From Reticulitermes speratus (lineage: Eukaryota; Arthropoda; Insecta; Blattodea; Rhinotermitidae): a DNA stretch of 64,000 nt. Made by a program: the position numbers and the translations under genes. Under the pieces are notes generated by a model. The model did not search any database. It had not been told where the DNA came from and worked only from the letters and a program-made list of their open reading frames with translations. Below, piece after piece: positions 52,590 through 62,850 of the stretch. The stretch covers positions 5,556,894-5,620,893 of the forward strand of contig JAJKFL010000012.1 of the NCBI GenBank assembly GCA_021186555.1. Reading direction: 5' to 3'. How positions within the stretch are numbered: the stretch's first letter is position 1; each line of letters begins with the position of its first letter.

Positions 52590-52770
52590 CTGGGGCATGG
52601 CTAAAGTGGTTAGTCGCCGGCCTTTCACCGCGGAAGTTCAGATTCGATCCCAGGCCGGTTCATATGAGATTTGTGGGCAAAGTGGCACTGGACAGGTTTT
52701 TCTCCGACTACTTCGGTTTTACCATGTCCGTGTCATTCCACCAGTGCTCTATACTCATCTTCATATATAC
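52590..52770 (+). mobile_element. SINE-D copy
   Basis: GGGGCATGGCTAAAGTGGTT, TTCGATCCCAGGCCGG, GAGATTTGTGGGCAAAGTGG, CTACTTCGGTTTTACCATGT follow the SINE-D order. Confidence 0.78.
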
Positions 52771-52924
52771 GTTCCTGTTACCAGAAGGACAAATGGACGA
52801 AGCCTGGGGATCTTCCAAAAGCAATGCTCTTTCGGAAGTAGTGGATAGAAAAGTACTTCCAATTTGTGTTCAGAGGGTCAAGTATATATCTGAAGATAAA
52901 AATTAGAATGGAGTATTTGTGCAA

Positions 52925-53045
52925 TGATACTGACAAGGCAAAACTGAAGTACTCGGAAAAAAAACCCTTTCCAAATGCGACTTTGTCAACCACAAATCTC
53001 GCGTGGACTTTGGTTTCGAACTCGGCCCGCCACAATGAGGCATGA
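52925..53045 (-). mobile_element. SINE-D copy, truncated
   Basis: Reverse: GGCAAAACTGAAGTACTCGG, TTTGTCAACCACAAATCTCG, TTCGAACTCGGCC. With the previous copy it forms an inverted pair 155 bp apart. Confidence 0.72.
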
Positions 53046-53274
53046 AATGTATCTAAATATTATTTAAATTCATTACGTACCTCATAGTAAACACTATCTC
53101 AGTTACAAGGACCAAATATCTAATACTGTTTAATATTGATATGAGGAGCTATGCCTGCAATTCCCCTAGACGTCTTCATGACGGGATGTTTAATTAAGCA
53201 GAGGAACAACTTCGCTTTCTTAATTTCTTTCTTTCTTTTTTAGTCTCACCTCTTCTCCCAACTCGCTGTAGCTG

Positions 53275-53490
53275 CAGGCGGTTATTGTTAAACGTGGTCA
53301 CACTCCATGACAAACACACACTCGGTAGAACTCCTCTAGACGAGGGATCGGCCCGTCGCAGAGACCTCTACCTGACAACACACAACACTCATAACTGACA
53401 GACATCCATGCCCCCGGCGGAATTCGAACCCGCAATCCCAGCAAGCGAGCGGCCGCAAACCCACGCCTTAGACCGCGCGGCCACTGGGTT
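53275..53490 (-). mobile_element. SINE-A, 3'-damaged
   Basis: Reverse: CAAACACACACTCGGTAGAA, AGAGACCTCTACCTGACAAC, GGCGGAATTCGAACCC (B box), CCGCGCGGCCACTGGG. CTTAATTT on both sides (near 53220 and 53499) may be its target-site duplication, with a TTTC-type tail. Confidence 0.82.
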
Positions 53491-53494
53491 CCTC

Positions 53495-54344
53495 CTTCCT
53501 TAATTTATGTAAGTCAAATAAAGACGTAAATGAATACAATACGTCGACAACAGTTCTGCTTGATTGCACTTCCGAACTGTAATCTCCCCCCCCCCCCAAA
53601 ACCCTCCCCCGGCGCCACGCAATCCCAGTATCAAACTAATAATTCAAATTCACGTAAGCCGCTTGCACTGACCTCTGTGATGAATGTCTGTAAACGTGTG
53701 AGCACGCATAATGTGAGGACCGGCAGCGCCACGGGTCACAGTGTTAGACGGCTATCAGCGGAATCAATCTAGCTCTGATTCCCCAAACACAATTAAGTTG
53801 TCTATCAAGTTACGCATTACATATGTTTCTAGTTATAATATAAGCTTCTACCTCTTTTTATGTACCATAGTGCCATTTATCTGATACACAGATCTTAATT
53901 GAAGCTTTGTTCCTATAATGGTGTAGTTTTTCGTGCGGTTAACGGGAAAAAAAAGAATATACACATGCATTATGGAAAGTATGTTGCTTGTAAGCATTTG
54001 TGGCATTACATGGAATTATGTGATTTATTGCTGAGATGTCTGCCTTGAAACGTTGTTTAAAACAGTCCACTGCTTTATTCTGAAACACAAAGAACGATTT
54101 ATTCATTTTGAAGTTGTGGAAAGGAAGCGAAACAAAATTAATAATTTGAAGTGTCAACTTTGGGCTCGTGCTCTGTAGTTAGGAGGTGGCCGGGTCAAAT
54201 TTTGGCCAGGAGAACAGCTATTCTGATAATAATTTTCATATATTTCCTTCCTGTTTTCCAGGCAGATTGAAATCGAGGGTCGCGTTTTGGACTTCGGCGA
54301 CGCTGTCAGTTGCTAAGTTTATATACCGTCCGTAATAGATTAGA
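53495..54344. other. no gene recognised
   Basis: Includes a 12-C tract (53586-53597). ORF 53939-54157 (minus) has no recognisable domain. Confidence 0.4.
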
Positions 54345-54430
54345 TACTGGCCCAGGGGAAAACCGAAGTACTGGGAGAAAAGAACCTGTCCCATTGCCAG
54401 TTTGTCCACCACAAATCCCACATAGACTGG
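54345..54430 (-). mobile_element. SINE-D fragment
   Basis: GGGGAAAACCGAAGTACTGG, then CCAGTTTGTCCACCACAAAT, the 3' half of SINE-D in reverse. Confidence 0.7.
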
Positions 54431-54469
54431 ATTATAATCACCTTGAAAGGTAAAAATTATTTAACCCGT

Positions 54470-54600
54470 GTCTGAAACTATGTGAATTATTCAAAGGGCG
54501 CAGACCGGTTCTGGGGGCTATGTATCCTATTTAATGGTGCAGGCAGTAAAGCAGCCTGGGCGTGAAGCTAAACACCCACCTCCAATTTTATGTTATTCAT
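54470..54600 (+). mobile_element. SINE-B-like fragment
   Basis: GCGCAGACCGGTTCTGGGGG, GTATCCTATTTAATGGTGCA, GCGTGAAGCTAAACACCCAC match the middle of the diverged SINE-B subfamily. Confidence 0.5.
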
Positions 54601-54681
54601 ACCGTGCATGTTATTATAATTAATTTATCAACCAACTTATGTACATAATAAAATACATTCAGAAGTATAACACTCCCATAA

Positions 54682-54725
54682 AACTCCTACATGTTTCGAC
54701 ACCGAAGTGCCATCATCAGGGAGTT
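54682..54725 (-). ncRNA. hammerhead ribozyme motif H3
   Basis: On the minus strand: AACTCC, CTGATGA, U, helix II GGCAC-UUCG-GUGUC with a stable UUCG loop, GAAAC, a shortened loop AU, GU, A (cleavage position), GGAGTT. Helix I is six perfect pairs (AACTCC with GGAGTT). The only defect is the two-base helix III loop. No inverted partner was found. Confidence 0.65.
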
Positions 54726-54927
54726 AATCTGACAAAGGACTATAAGACCAGCACGCGTAAGAAGGTGTTATGTCGCCCTTATTAGATGATTATTTTTTTT
54801 AAATTCTAAAATGTACAAAGTTAATAAAATTAAAAGTACAATGTTGTAATTATTGTTATATCACCAACTAAATGCACCTTTATTAAAAAAAAACACTATA
54901 AGGTTTCTTTAAAACGTTTAATAAAAA

Positions 54928-54971
54928 CCCCTACACATGTTTCGGCTTTTCTAGGAAGTCATCTTCAGGGG
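54928..54971 (-). ncRNA. hammerhead ribozyme motif H4
   Basis: Minus strand: CCC, CTGAAGA, U, helix II GACTT...AAGCC (one A-C mismatch), GAAAC, loop AUGU, GU, A (cleavage position), GGGG. All invariant core bases kept. Mirror image of H5. Confidence 0.7.
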
Positions 54972-55074
54972 ATGTCACACAACTGCATTATTTAAAAACA
55001 CGTTGGTTCGCTGTATAAGCACATAGTCACAGTGACTATGTGACGTGTTTTTAAATAATGCAGTTGTGTGACAT

Positions 55075-55118
55075 CCCCTGAAGATGACTTCCTAGAAAAG
55101 CCGAAACATGTGTAGGGG
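55075..55118 (+). ncRNA. hammerhead ribozyme motif H5
   Basis: CCC (55075-55077), CTGAAGA (55078-55084), helix II GACTT...AAGCC, GAAA (55103-55106), helix III A-C/G-U around AUGU, cleavage position A55114, GGGG (55115-55118). Confidence 0.7.
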
Positions 55119-55344
55119 TTTTTATTAAACGTTTTAAAGAAACCTTATAGTGTTTTTTTTAAATAAAAGTGCATTTAGTTGGTGATATAACAATAATTAG
55201 TGAAAAATGCACGGTGAATTTAGAATAAAGTACAATGTTGTAAATTTTAAAGTCTGTTTAAAATGCGATATTTGCAAGTTGAAGTTCCCAGTTTTAATTC
55301 TTTATGGAGCATGCATACAATAATATTTCTCTGTCTCTTATGAT

Positions 55345-55440
55345 CTGATCCAATTAGTGCCGAGGTTAAGAATAAGTGGAGTTATACCACCATTCCCCTA
55401 TATCCTTCGTGCCTTGCGCAGAAACCACTTTACCTGTTAA
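55345..55440 (+). mobile_element. SINE-B-like 3' fragment
   Basis: TTAGTGCCGAGGTTAAGAAT, AAGTGGAGTTATACCACCAT and CTTCGTGCCTTGCGC resemble the SINE-B 3' end. Confidence 0.5.
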
Positions 55441-55506
55441 TTATGGCTAGTGTTCCATAAGCATATGCTTAGTCCACAAGAGTTGGTTGAAAAAAGGGGG
55501 GGGGGG

Positions 55507-56069
55507 TCCTTTTATCCCGAACAACGCAGAGCCAACTCACTTGCGCACGTAAAGGCCATTTTGTCCTTTTGTGCGTCTCAGAAGAAAGCAACATCCCCTC
55601 ACAAGTGTCTGGCATCCCCTATTCTAATGACATTTACAACCCTCAGCCAGTTTTAAAAATTGTTCCCGGACAGGCGCAGTGGGGATTATTGGGTACAGGG
55701 GGCAGAATAGACGTACGGGGTGGGGACTAGGGAGGATTCGCCAAGACAAACCATAACGTCTTCTGCAGGTGTACAACGAAAAAAAAAAAGATGAACCGAA
55801 GCTGCATGGTAATTACTCTGCCCAACAGCGACCTTTCTTCACCCTCCTGACCCATAACAGGTGGCTGCTTGCAGGCGGGCGAAACATTATGAGCTGATCC
55901 AAATGTGAGCTACCATACACTGGAGCTATATGTGAACGGATTGATACTTAAGATACCTAAATTGTTATCGGCTTTTACTGAAACCTATCATAATAAAAGC
56001 TACTTCAATCCGTACCACACCATCACAGACTGTTTATTTAAGAAGGTATATTTACCAGTTCCCGTGTGG
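55507..56069. other. no gene recognised
   Basis: Follows an 11-G tract (55496-55506). GCGGGCGAAACATTATGAGC near 55876 has a GAAAC but no hammerhead context. Confidence 0.4.
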
Positions 56070-56395
56070 TGGCCGGGAATTAGAATAGCACCAACGTACC
56101 CCATGCGTGTCGTAAGAGGCGACTAAAATGGGGACCCAGTGCTGGGGGTATAACTGGGCCACCCTGCCTCTGGGGGACATAAAAATACGGAGACACCGGA
56201 GAAGGAAAACTCACATAAAACCCGGTCCACCGGAGTGGTGGTTAGGCAAGGGGATAACAACCCCTTCCTGTAAAACATTTAATCGTTCAGACGCCCAAGT
56301 ATTCAAGCCAGAATGATTTTTTGGCCTAGAATCACAAGGGAGGCTAAGGTCAAACTCAAAGGACCGTAATGCCATAGAAGAAGAAGATATTTACC
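56070..56395 (+). mobile_element. retroposon fragment with (GAA)n-like tail
   Basis: GTGGCCGGGAATTAGAATAG, CGTGTCGTAAGAGGCGACTA, AACCCGGTCCACCGGAGTGG, ending TGCCATAGAAGAAGAAGAT. I recognise the phrase around GTCGTAAGAGGCGACTA as a recurrent insect retroposon sequence but not the exact family. No reverse transcriptase is present. Confidence 0.45.
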
Positions 56396-56590
56396 AGGTT
56401 CTGGACTGGACGAAATGTTTCCTGCCAGGAGAAAGAGACTTGTTCCTCTTTTCAGCGTCGCGATGGACGTTGGTTTCCAATCAGACCACTATCCAACGAA
56501 TAATGAAGCCTTTTTTATCCGGGAGTAAGACAGCCGACGCGTGAAGCTGACCAGTTACTTCTGTCTAGTGCTATCGCCAAGAATTCATGG
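56396..56590 (+). mobile_element. SINE-B-like fragment, diverged
   Basis: GACGCGTGAAGCTGACCAGT, TAGTGCTATCGCCAAGAATT and ATGGAGTTTTAAACGTCTTC correspond to the 3' part of the diverged SINE-B subfamily. Confidence 0.4.
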
Positions 56591-56611
56591 AGTTTTAAAC
56601 GTCTTCGTCCG

Positions 56612-56643
<32 letters not shown>

Positions 56644-56682
56644 GTCGTCGTCATCATCGTCATATCATCATCATCGTCGTCG

Positions 56683-56722
<40 letters not shown>
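56612..56722. repeat. (CAT/CGT)n triplet repeat
   Basis: About 110 bp of CAT triplets interspersed with CGT, giving a His-rich run in one plus frame. Microsatellite, not a gene. Confidence 0.95.
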
Positions 56723-56724
56723 TC

Positions 56725-57127
56725 ACGAGTTAGACCTTCATAGACCTCTTTCGACCTCGTCAAATAGTCTCTTCAAAGGTCTTCCAAGTCGTCTTCGTCC
56801 ATTTGGTCTACAATTCAGCATTATTTTTGGCATCCTGTTGTTGTTCATTCTGTTACATGTTTAGACAATTTGATTTGTATCTTCATATTTCGTGCTCAAT
56901 TGAAAACAAAGGTTTTTTTTATCACCGTGATTTTACCCTCCTCTCTCCGTTTAGGTAACGCGAGAAATTATTTTCCCGCACATATGCGGGAAAAAATTGT
57001 ATGCCTATTTATGGTTTCGCCATGCATGCAATATGTCCCTCCTATCCCGTCATTCTTGATTTCATCCTAATAATATTTGGTGAGCAGTATAACTATGAAG
57101 GTCCTTATTATACATTTTTACTCAGTA
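56725..57127. other. no gene recognised
   Basis: Contains the hairpin CCCGCACATATGCGGG at 56972-56987. Nothing else recognised. Confidence 0.4.
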
Positions 57128-57139
57128 CTCATCTTACAC

Positions 57140-57417
57140 GTGGGCCTGGATAGCTCAGTCGGTATAGCGACTCGCTACGGGTTGGACGGTCCGGGGATCG
57201 AATCCCGGTGGGGTGAGATTTTTTGCAGCCGTCCAGACCGGCCCTAGGGCCACCCAGCCTCTTGTACAATGGGTACCAGGTTACTTTCCCGGGGGTAAAG
57301 CGGCCGGGGCGTGGAGTTGACCACCCACCCTCATCTAGTGCCAGGGTTAAAGAAAGAGTAGAGCTATACCTCTACTGCCCCTCTGGGCCTTCATGGACTG
57401 TTCTAGGGAGAACTTTA
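57140..57417 (+). mobile_element. SINE-B, full length, 12-bp TSD
   Basis: A box TAGCTCAGTCGGT, B box GGGGATCGAATCCC, standard body. CTCATCTTACAC (57128-57139) and CTCCTCTTACAC (57418-57429) flank it with one mismatch. Confidence 0.9.
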
Positions 57418-57429
57418 CTCCTCTTACAC

Positions 57430-58093
57430 TTTCTCCCCCTTGGTCAAAATATTCCACTTAGCGGCCTGTTGTACATCAACCTCAGCTTTTGAAATCTGTG
57501 GTCTTCTGGGTAATTACACGGCGTCGAGTTCTACACCAATAAGAACAAGAGGTAAAGTCGGTAATATGCAGTTCTGTAGGTAACACATCTTTTAAAAGCA
57601 TATATATATATAAATAATAATATTAAAATGTGTCTTACAGAAGGCGTGGAGTAGAGCCCGCTGGCTCAAAATAGGGACCATTGAAGCACATTAGTTATAA
57701 TACTTTGGGCGCCATAAAAGTTTGGGGAAATTATTTTAAGATGAGTCACTATAAACTTCTCAAGAAGGGGTGTTCTTCGTGGAATTGGTTCGTGATATGG
57801 CTCATTTTTCCAGACGCTCATTTAAATACGCCCATTCTTCAGACCGTGAATCCCATGTCTCTTGCCAGCTCAAGTTTTATGGGTGAACATCCTAACTGCC
57901 TGTATTGATACAAGAGGTTGGTAGTTCTATCCCTTCCGTTCGTAACAAAGCACCAACCAGCACAGACAGCCCGAGATGTTGCCATGCTGTAGACGATAGT
58001 ATCCTTGAGGCGCACTTTGGGCTACAAAATCGTGATGTTGCCCCTTTTATGAGTCACACGTTTCAACATTTGTACTTTAACAATAAAGGCTAT
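57430..58093. other. no gene recognised; half of a hammerhead-family arm at 57498-57535
   Basis: TGTGGTCTTCTGGGTAATTA then CACGGCGTCG matches the outer arm of the palindrome at 62.5-62.7 kb. A (TA)n run lies at 57600-57612. ORFs 57681-57908 and 57905-58156 are not recognised. Confidence 0.4.
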
Positions 58094-58984
58094 GGTAGCA
58101 GAACCCAAAGATTCATCACTGCTAAAGGTAAAGCCCACCATTTGACACGATCCTGAGCCAGTTCCATCCACCTCCCATCCTCACAACCTATTTCCATAAG
58201 ATCCATCTTACTAATTAACTAACTCTGGTAGCAGAACACAAAAGTTCAACACCACTAATACCAAAGCCCACCACTGCACACGATCCTGAGCCAGTTCCAT
58301 CCACCTCCATCCTCACAACCTATTTCCATAAGATCCATCTTACTAATTAACTAACTCTGGTAGCAGAACACAAAAGTTCAACACCACTAATACCAAAGCC
58401 CACCACTGCACACGATCCTGAGCCAGTTCCATCCACCTCCCATCCTCACAACCTATTTCCATAAGATCCATCTTACTAATTAACTACTCTGGTAGCAGAA
58501 CACAAAAGTTCAACACCACTATTCCAAAGCCCACCATGCACACGATCCTGAGCCAGTTCCATCCACCTCCCATCCTCACAATCTATTTCCATAAGATCCA
58601 ACTTAACTAATTAACTAACTCTCTGGTAGCAGAACACAAAAGTTCAACACCACTAATACCAAAGCCCACCACTGCACACGATCCTGAGCCAGTTCCATCC
58701 ACCTCCCATCCTCACAACCTATTTCCATAAGATCCATCTTACTAATTAACTAACTCTGGTAGCAGAACACAAAAGTTCAACACCACTAATACCAAAGCCC
58801 ACCACTGCACACGATCCTGAGCCAGTTCCATCCACCTCCCATCCTCACAATCTATTTCCATAAGATCCAACTTACTAATTAACTAACTCTCTGGTAGCAG
58901 AACACAAAAGTTCAACACCACTTATACCAAAGCCCACCACTGCACACGATCCTGAGCCAGTTCCATCCACCCCCATCCTCACAA
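58094..58984 (-). repeat. tandem array, 6.7 units of about 133 bp, derived from a LINE ORF end
   Basis: Units start GGTAGCAGAACACAAAAGTT at 58094, 58227, 58359, 58491, 58625, 58758 and 58893. On the minus strand each full unit reads KMDLMEIGCEDGRWMELAQD, RVQWWALVLVVLNFCVLLPE, LVN and a stop: the C-terminal residues of a non-LTR reverse transcriptase. The plus-strand-last unit is the shortest. One unit lacks a C in CCTCCCATCC and so breaks the frame. Confidence 0.92.
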
Positions 58985-59663
58985 ACGTATATTCTTAATG
59001 TAAAGGAAAGGTAAATTTGTCCATATATTTTAACCACCACATCATGAAAACGTACAGGAAAATTGAGATTTACCTCCTTTTACCTTTGCCATTTACCTCC
59101 TGGATAGAAGGCTGTTTGGGCTGCAGGGCCAGTTTGAACGCAACAGAAGATAGAATGTTATGACCCAGACGGGAATAGAACCCAGTATTTCGGTCATCGA
59201 GCTTGTTGCATAGTCTCTATAAAACTCATTTAAATGTCATCCTACGATGTTCTCGGTTTTACTAAGTGGATGTTGCGCAAGGGGTTTACTAGTCAAAATT
59301 CTGTATGCATTTCCTTGGCTCCCCCTTTCTAGCCTTCATTACTCAGACAACACCAGGTAAACAAATCACACATGCACATGCACAGGTATGTCACTAAGAT
59401 CCTCGTTATGTAATATTCCAAATTGTCACAGCATCCTTCAGTCCATATATTTACCACATCACTGTGTTCCCAAACACTTGTCATTCATAACCGTACTAAT
59501 AATGCAGAAAGGCGACACAAAAGGGGAAAAAATCTTATAACAAAATTGTACACTAACTGCGTAAGAGATGAACGACTTCTCTAGTAATATTTAATTTGGC
59601 GGTTGTTAATTTTTGGGGGTTGTCAATGTTGCCTTGTTGAACAAATATTGATCGTATTAAAAA
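58985..59663. other. no gene recognised
   Basis: GTCCATATATTTTAACCACC and TCCATATATTTACCACATCA recur at 59018 and 59443, but no element was identified. Confidence 0.35.
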
Positions 59664-59745
59664 TTCGTATTTTCAAATTCATTTTTTCAAATTTCGTATT
59701 TTCAAAATTTTCGTATTTTCAACATTTTCGTATTTTCAAAATAGC
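59664..59745. repeat. short tandem repeat, TTCGTATTTTCAAAATT-type
   Basis: Four to five imperfect 17-19-bp units of TTCGTATTTTCAAAATT. Confidence 0.85.
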
Positions 59746-59834
59746 AGTTTTATTGTTGAGATTTGCGTTCATCTGGTCTCCGAAGCAGTCCTTTTGAGGT
59801 TTATTTCATGTGTGCCACAAGTCTTGCCTTCGCG

Positions 59835-59955
59835 GTGTTGAGGATTTAGGTGTTCTGGAATGAAAGCAGCATGATCAGTCGAAACGTCAGAAGGCACTCG
59901 CCCAAAGACGCACCGTCACATCCCAGAATACCTGAATCCTTAACAACACAGCTGT
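59835..59955. repeat. decayed hammerhead-family palindrome
   Basis: Outer arms GTGTTGAGGATTTAGGTGTT and the inverse AATACCTGAATCCTTAACAA. The centre holds GATCAGTCGAAACGTCAGAA, with GAAACGUC but no CUGANGA. Confidence 0.55.
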
Positions 59956-60129
59956 GAGAACCTCAAACCTCGTACTTCATAGTTGTTTTAATTTCTCATT
60001 TCCCCCCATTTCTAATCTGTTTGTCGTAACTTGAAAACGCAAGAATTTATAGACGTAGGAGTGAATTAACAAGTAAAGGTGAAAATCACATAGGGGCAGA
60101 GTTCTTCACTGTTTTGGGATTTTGCATGG

Positions 60130-60265
60130 CGTAGGTTGGTAGTTAATTATCGACGTTTCAGAATAATATATCGGTCCCATCTTTAAGGGTCTGAAGAGGA
60201 GACCGATATGTTGTACCGAAACGTCGGTACCCAGCTACCAACCTACGCTGCGTAACATCCCATTA
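60130..60265. repeat. hammerhead-family palindrome
   Basis: Outer arms GCGTAGGTTGGTAGTTAATT and the inverse GGTACCCAGCTACCAACCTA. One strand (plus, 60187-60232) keeps a nearly complete hammerhead; on the minus strand the core has decayed to UUAAAGA. Confidence 0.75.
60187..60232 (+). ncRNA. hammerhead-like motif H8 (one bulge in helix I)
   Basis: GGGT, CTGAAGA (60191-60197), weak helix II ending ACC, GAAA (60218-60221), C, loop GUCG, GU, A60229 (cleavage position), CCC. Helix I pairs GGG with CCC if the U next to the core is bulged. Less convincing than H1-H7. Confidence 0.45.
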
Positions 60266-60840
60266 GAGTGAAGATCAGAACCACACGGCAGCGGAAGACT
60301 GAAATCTCGCTAATTATATCAGTCTTATCTAATTTTAACGAAATCTATGGTTTTTCAATGATTTGTTTAGTCACCCCAGCCTTGAATCAAAATTACGTAT
60401 CGGCGTGACTTGACGTGCGGAACTACAGCACATTCGGCTTTATTTCCCACTATCAAAAATGATCACCCTGTATTATTATTCTAAAGACCAATGCACTTGT
60501 CTGCTTAGTTAGCTGTAAGATGCCAATCTGTCTCAGCAGCAGCACGATTCATCACTCCTTAGCCACTCTTCTCATTAAGTATGTACACTAGCAGCCAATT
60601 AACGACACTACCAAAATACAAAGTAACTAACTACCTGACGAAACAATAAACCCTGTAAGCAATCAGCCCGTTAACCAAGCACTGCATTTTCTTGCCGGAT
60701 CCAGAGTCATACAGGACCCTTACCAGACATAGACAAGTTAGGAAATATAAGCTTGGCGAACACTTGTGGAGTCCTCTCTCTCTTACTGCCCCTATAAGCC
60801 TTCTCCTTCTCCAGGCAGCAATCTGACCTGCTCTTCTCCA
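60266..60840. other. no gene recognised
   Basis: ORF 60631-60912 (minus), rich in Arg and Leu, overlaps the following array and has no recognisable domain. Confidence 0.4.
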
Positions 60841-61361
60841 GATTAAAAGTCGATCTACTTGATAGTTAAGTCTAGATCGTAACTGTTTCTTCGACTTCAG
60901 CTGGTACCTCACAGAGGTAATAGTCTGTCTCAGTTGTATTTTAGTTCGTCAACTATTTCTTCGGCGCCATCACATATTTCATGAAGAAAAGCCTGTCTCC
61001 GGTACAGATTAAAGTCGATCTACTTGATAGCTAAGTCTAGATCGGTAACTGTTTCTTCGACTTCAGCTGGTACCGCACAGAGGTAATAGTCTGTCTCAGT
61101 TGTCATTTTTAGTTCGTCAACTATTTCTTCGGCGCCAATCACATATTTCATGAAGAAAAGCCTGTCTCCGGTACAGATTAAAGCGATCATACTTGATAGC
61201 TAAGTATAGATCGTTAACTGTTTCTTCGACTTTCAGCTGGTACCGTCACAGAGATAATATGTTCTTGTCGGTCAGTTTGGTCATTTGTTTAGTTCATACA
61301 ACTGTTTCTTACTGTCTCGACCAACTCATATTTCACGGTGAGAAAACCTGTCTCCGGTACA
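60841..61361. repeat. tandem array, 3 units of about 166-185 bp
   Basis: Units starting GATTAAAAGTCGATCTACTT at 60841, 61007 and 61176 share AACTGTTTCTTCGACTTCAG, ACTATTTCTTCGGCGCC and AAAGCCTGTCTCCGGTACA. The third is more diverged. Confidence 0.9.
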
Positions 61362-61429
61362 AATATCAATGACATAAAAATTTTTGTCCGATTTCAGGAA
61401 AACTGAATTTTGCCTTCAAATTTTTAGTA

Positions 61430-61570
61430 TACGTCCACCGTAAGTAAATTCAAGCAAACCCGTCCAGTGGGTGGAGTTTTTCCGTGCGGACGGATTAACG
61501 GGCAGACATGATGAAATTAACAGTCGTTTTCGGCGAATGTTTTGCGAAGGCGCCTAAAAATGTAAATGAA
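61430..61570 (+). repeat. dispersed repeat F, copy 3 (3' part)
   Basis: ACCCGTCCAGTGGGTGGAGT, GTGCGGACGGATTAACGGGC and TGCGAAGGCGCCTAAAAATG match the last 130 bp of copies 1 and 2. Followed by a 14-C tract (61608-61621). Confidence 0.7.
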
Positions 61571-61794
61571 ATTTCACTCTTTCGCGTCACTAAAAACTCG
61601 GAAGTTTCCCCCCCCCCCCCCAACGTTTGTCATTGTGTGATTCTTAAAAGTAGTTCATGACGAAGCTACACGTTGTCATCATCGGAAGGTTATTATCATA
61701 ACAGAGAAACGTAAGTAGTAGTGAGCAATTCGAACACGTGTCCCCGAGTGTGCATTTGAAAGACCTTCAAAAATGTGAAATGATCCCCGTGCAT

Positions 61795-62060
61795 CAGGCC
61801 ATGAAAACATATGGTTGAGTGGAAGCATAGCTCCACGCATTTTTGATCTTAGCACTTGATGAAGGAAAAATATCAGCCACCCTTTTCCCCACTCCTCTCG
61901 AATGGTCGCAGTAGCCAATATTCCTCGGCCGGTTTGGTCCCAAAACCGGTCTGGCCACGGTTTCGAGAAGAAAAATCTGGCCCCTACCTGGAATCGAACT
62001 GTATCTACCCGACACCCCACCAGGACATAATCACGGCAACACTGCCTTGCCCTCTCCGTA
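61795..62060 (-). mobile_element. SINE-B-like, diverged
   Basis: In reverse: CATCAGGCCATGAAAACATA, GGAAGCATAGCTCCACGCAT, CAAAACCGGTCTGGCC, CTACCTGGAATCGAACTGTA (B-box region). The 151-codon minus ORF (61679-62134) contains this SINE and is not a gene. Confidence 0.6.
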
Positions 62061-62464
62061 TGGGGGCGTTGTCTCCAATATATAATTTTTATTTTATTCC
62101 TTACTCCATCTTTATCTTTCTTTTTTTGTACCACTACAGAACCGATAAGCCCCCCTCGGTCCCCCCCTGCCGTCGCCCCAGAAAGTGGTTTGGGGAAATA
62201 CGACGTAGTAGCTGTAGTTGTAGTAGTTGTAGTAAGATGGAGTAAAGAGAGAAAATAAGATTAAAACTTGTTCCAGCTGGTCGAGGGGACTTCTTTTTAT
62301 GCTTCAGTGCTGACCGGTTATGGAAGTTACCTGACTTGTCCATAATAGCAGCTTAGAGCCAGAGCATGTCCCGTAATACAGGTACCTTGATGCAGTAAGC
62401 GGCTTGGGTTGTAAGAAAAGGAAAGGCGAAAAGGATGAAGAGGAAAGGAAATTAATGTATAGAA

Positions 62465-62691
62465 CCTTGATTTTAGGCTTCCGCCGCGATGTTGATGTAA
62501 TCTATGGTCTTTTTGGGTAATTACACGGCGTCGTGTGGTAATTATTTACCGACGTTTCGGGACGTGTCGGTCCCATCTTCACGGGTCGAGATTCCTGACC
62601 AGAGAAGATGGTACCAACACGTTGTCCCGAAACGTCGGTAAATAATTACCACACGACGCCGTGTAATTACTCAAAAGACCACAGATTACAT
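62465..62691. mobile_element. 227-bp hammerhead-family palindrome with 14-bp TSD
   Basis: ATTAATGTATAGAA occurs exactly at 62451-62464 and 62692-62705. Arms GGGTAATTACACGGCGTCGT and the inverse ACGACGCCGTGTAATTACTC. Both strands retain GGGAC...GTCCCGAAACGTCGGTA-type helix II and GAAAC, but the first core strand has decayed (GUGAAGA on minus, GAGAAGA on plus). Confidence 0.88.
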
Positions 62692-62850
62692 TAATGTATA
62701 GAAATCTGAAACGGGGGAGAGAGACAGGAACAATACCGAAGGATCTTGAATCTAAATTCACCGTGCATTTCTGTAATCAGCAATAAGTCACCAACAAATG
62801 CACAAAACCGTCAATAAAGGTATAAATTAACCTTTTGTCATTATTAAATT

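Larger units (their letters stand above)
54850..55227. mobile_element. 378-bp foldback element with paired hammerheads and 16-bp TSD
   Basis: Long arms: 54850-55020 is inverted over 55030-55195 with few mismatches (TTATATCACCAACTAAATGC against its inverse at the far end). An unpaired right end contains AAATGCACGGTGAATTTAGA. The 16-bp AAGTACAATGTTGTAA occurs exactly at 54834-54849 and 55228-55243. Each arm bears a hammerhead (H4 on minus, H5 on plus), both pointing outwards. No ORF. Confidence 0.9.

Noticed and set aside
61679-62134. Minus-strand ORF of 151 codons
   Set aside because: It lies over a diverged SINE-B copy and has no protein similarity that I recognise.
62465-62691. Calling functional hammerheads in the 62.5-kb and 63.4-kb palindromes
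   Set aside because: Helix II and GAAAC are well preserved, but the first core strand reads GUGAAGA, GAGAAGA or UUGAAGA, which breaks invariant positions. They are listed as family members only.
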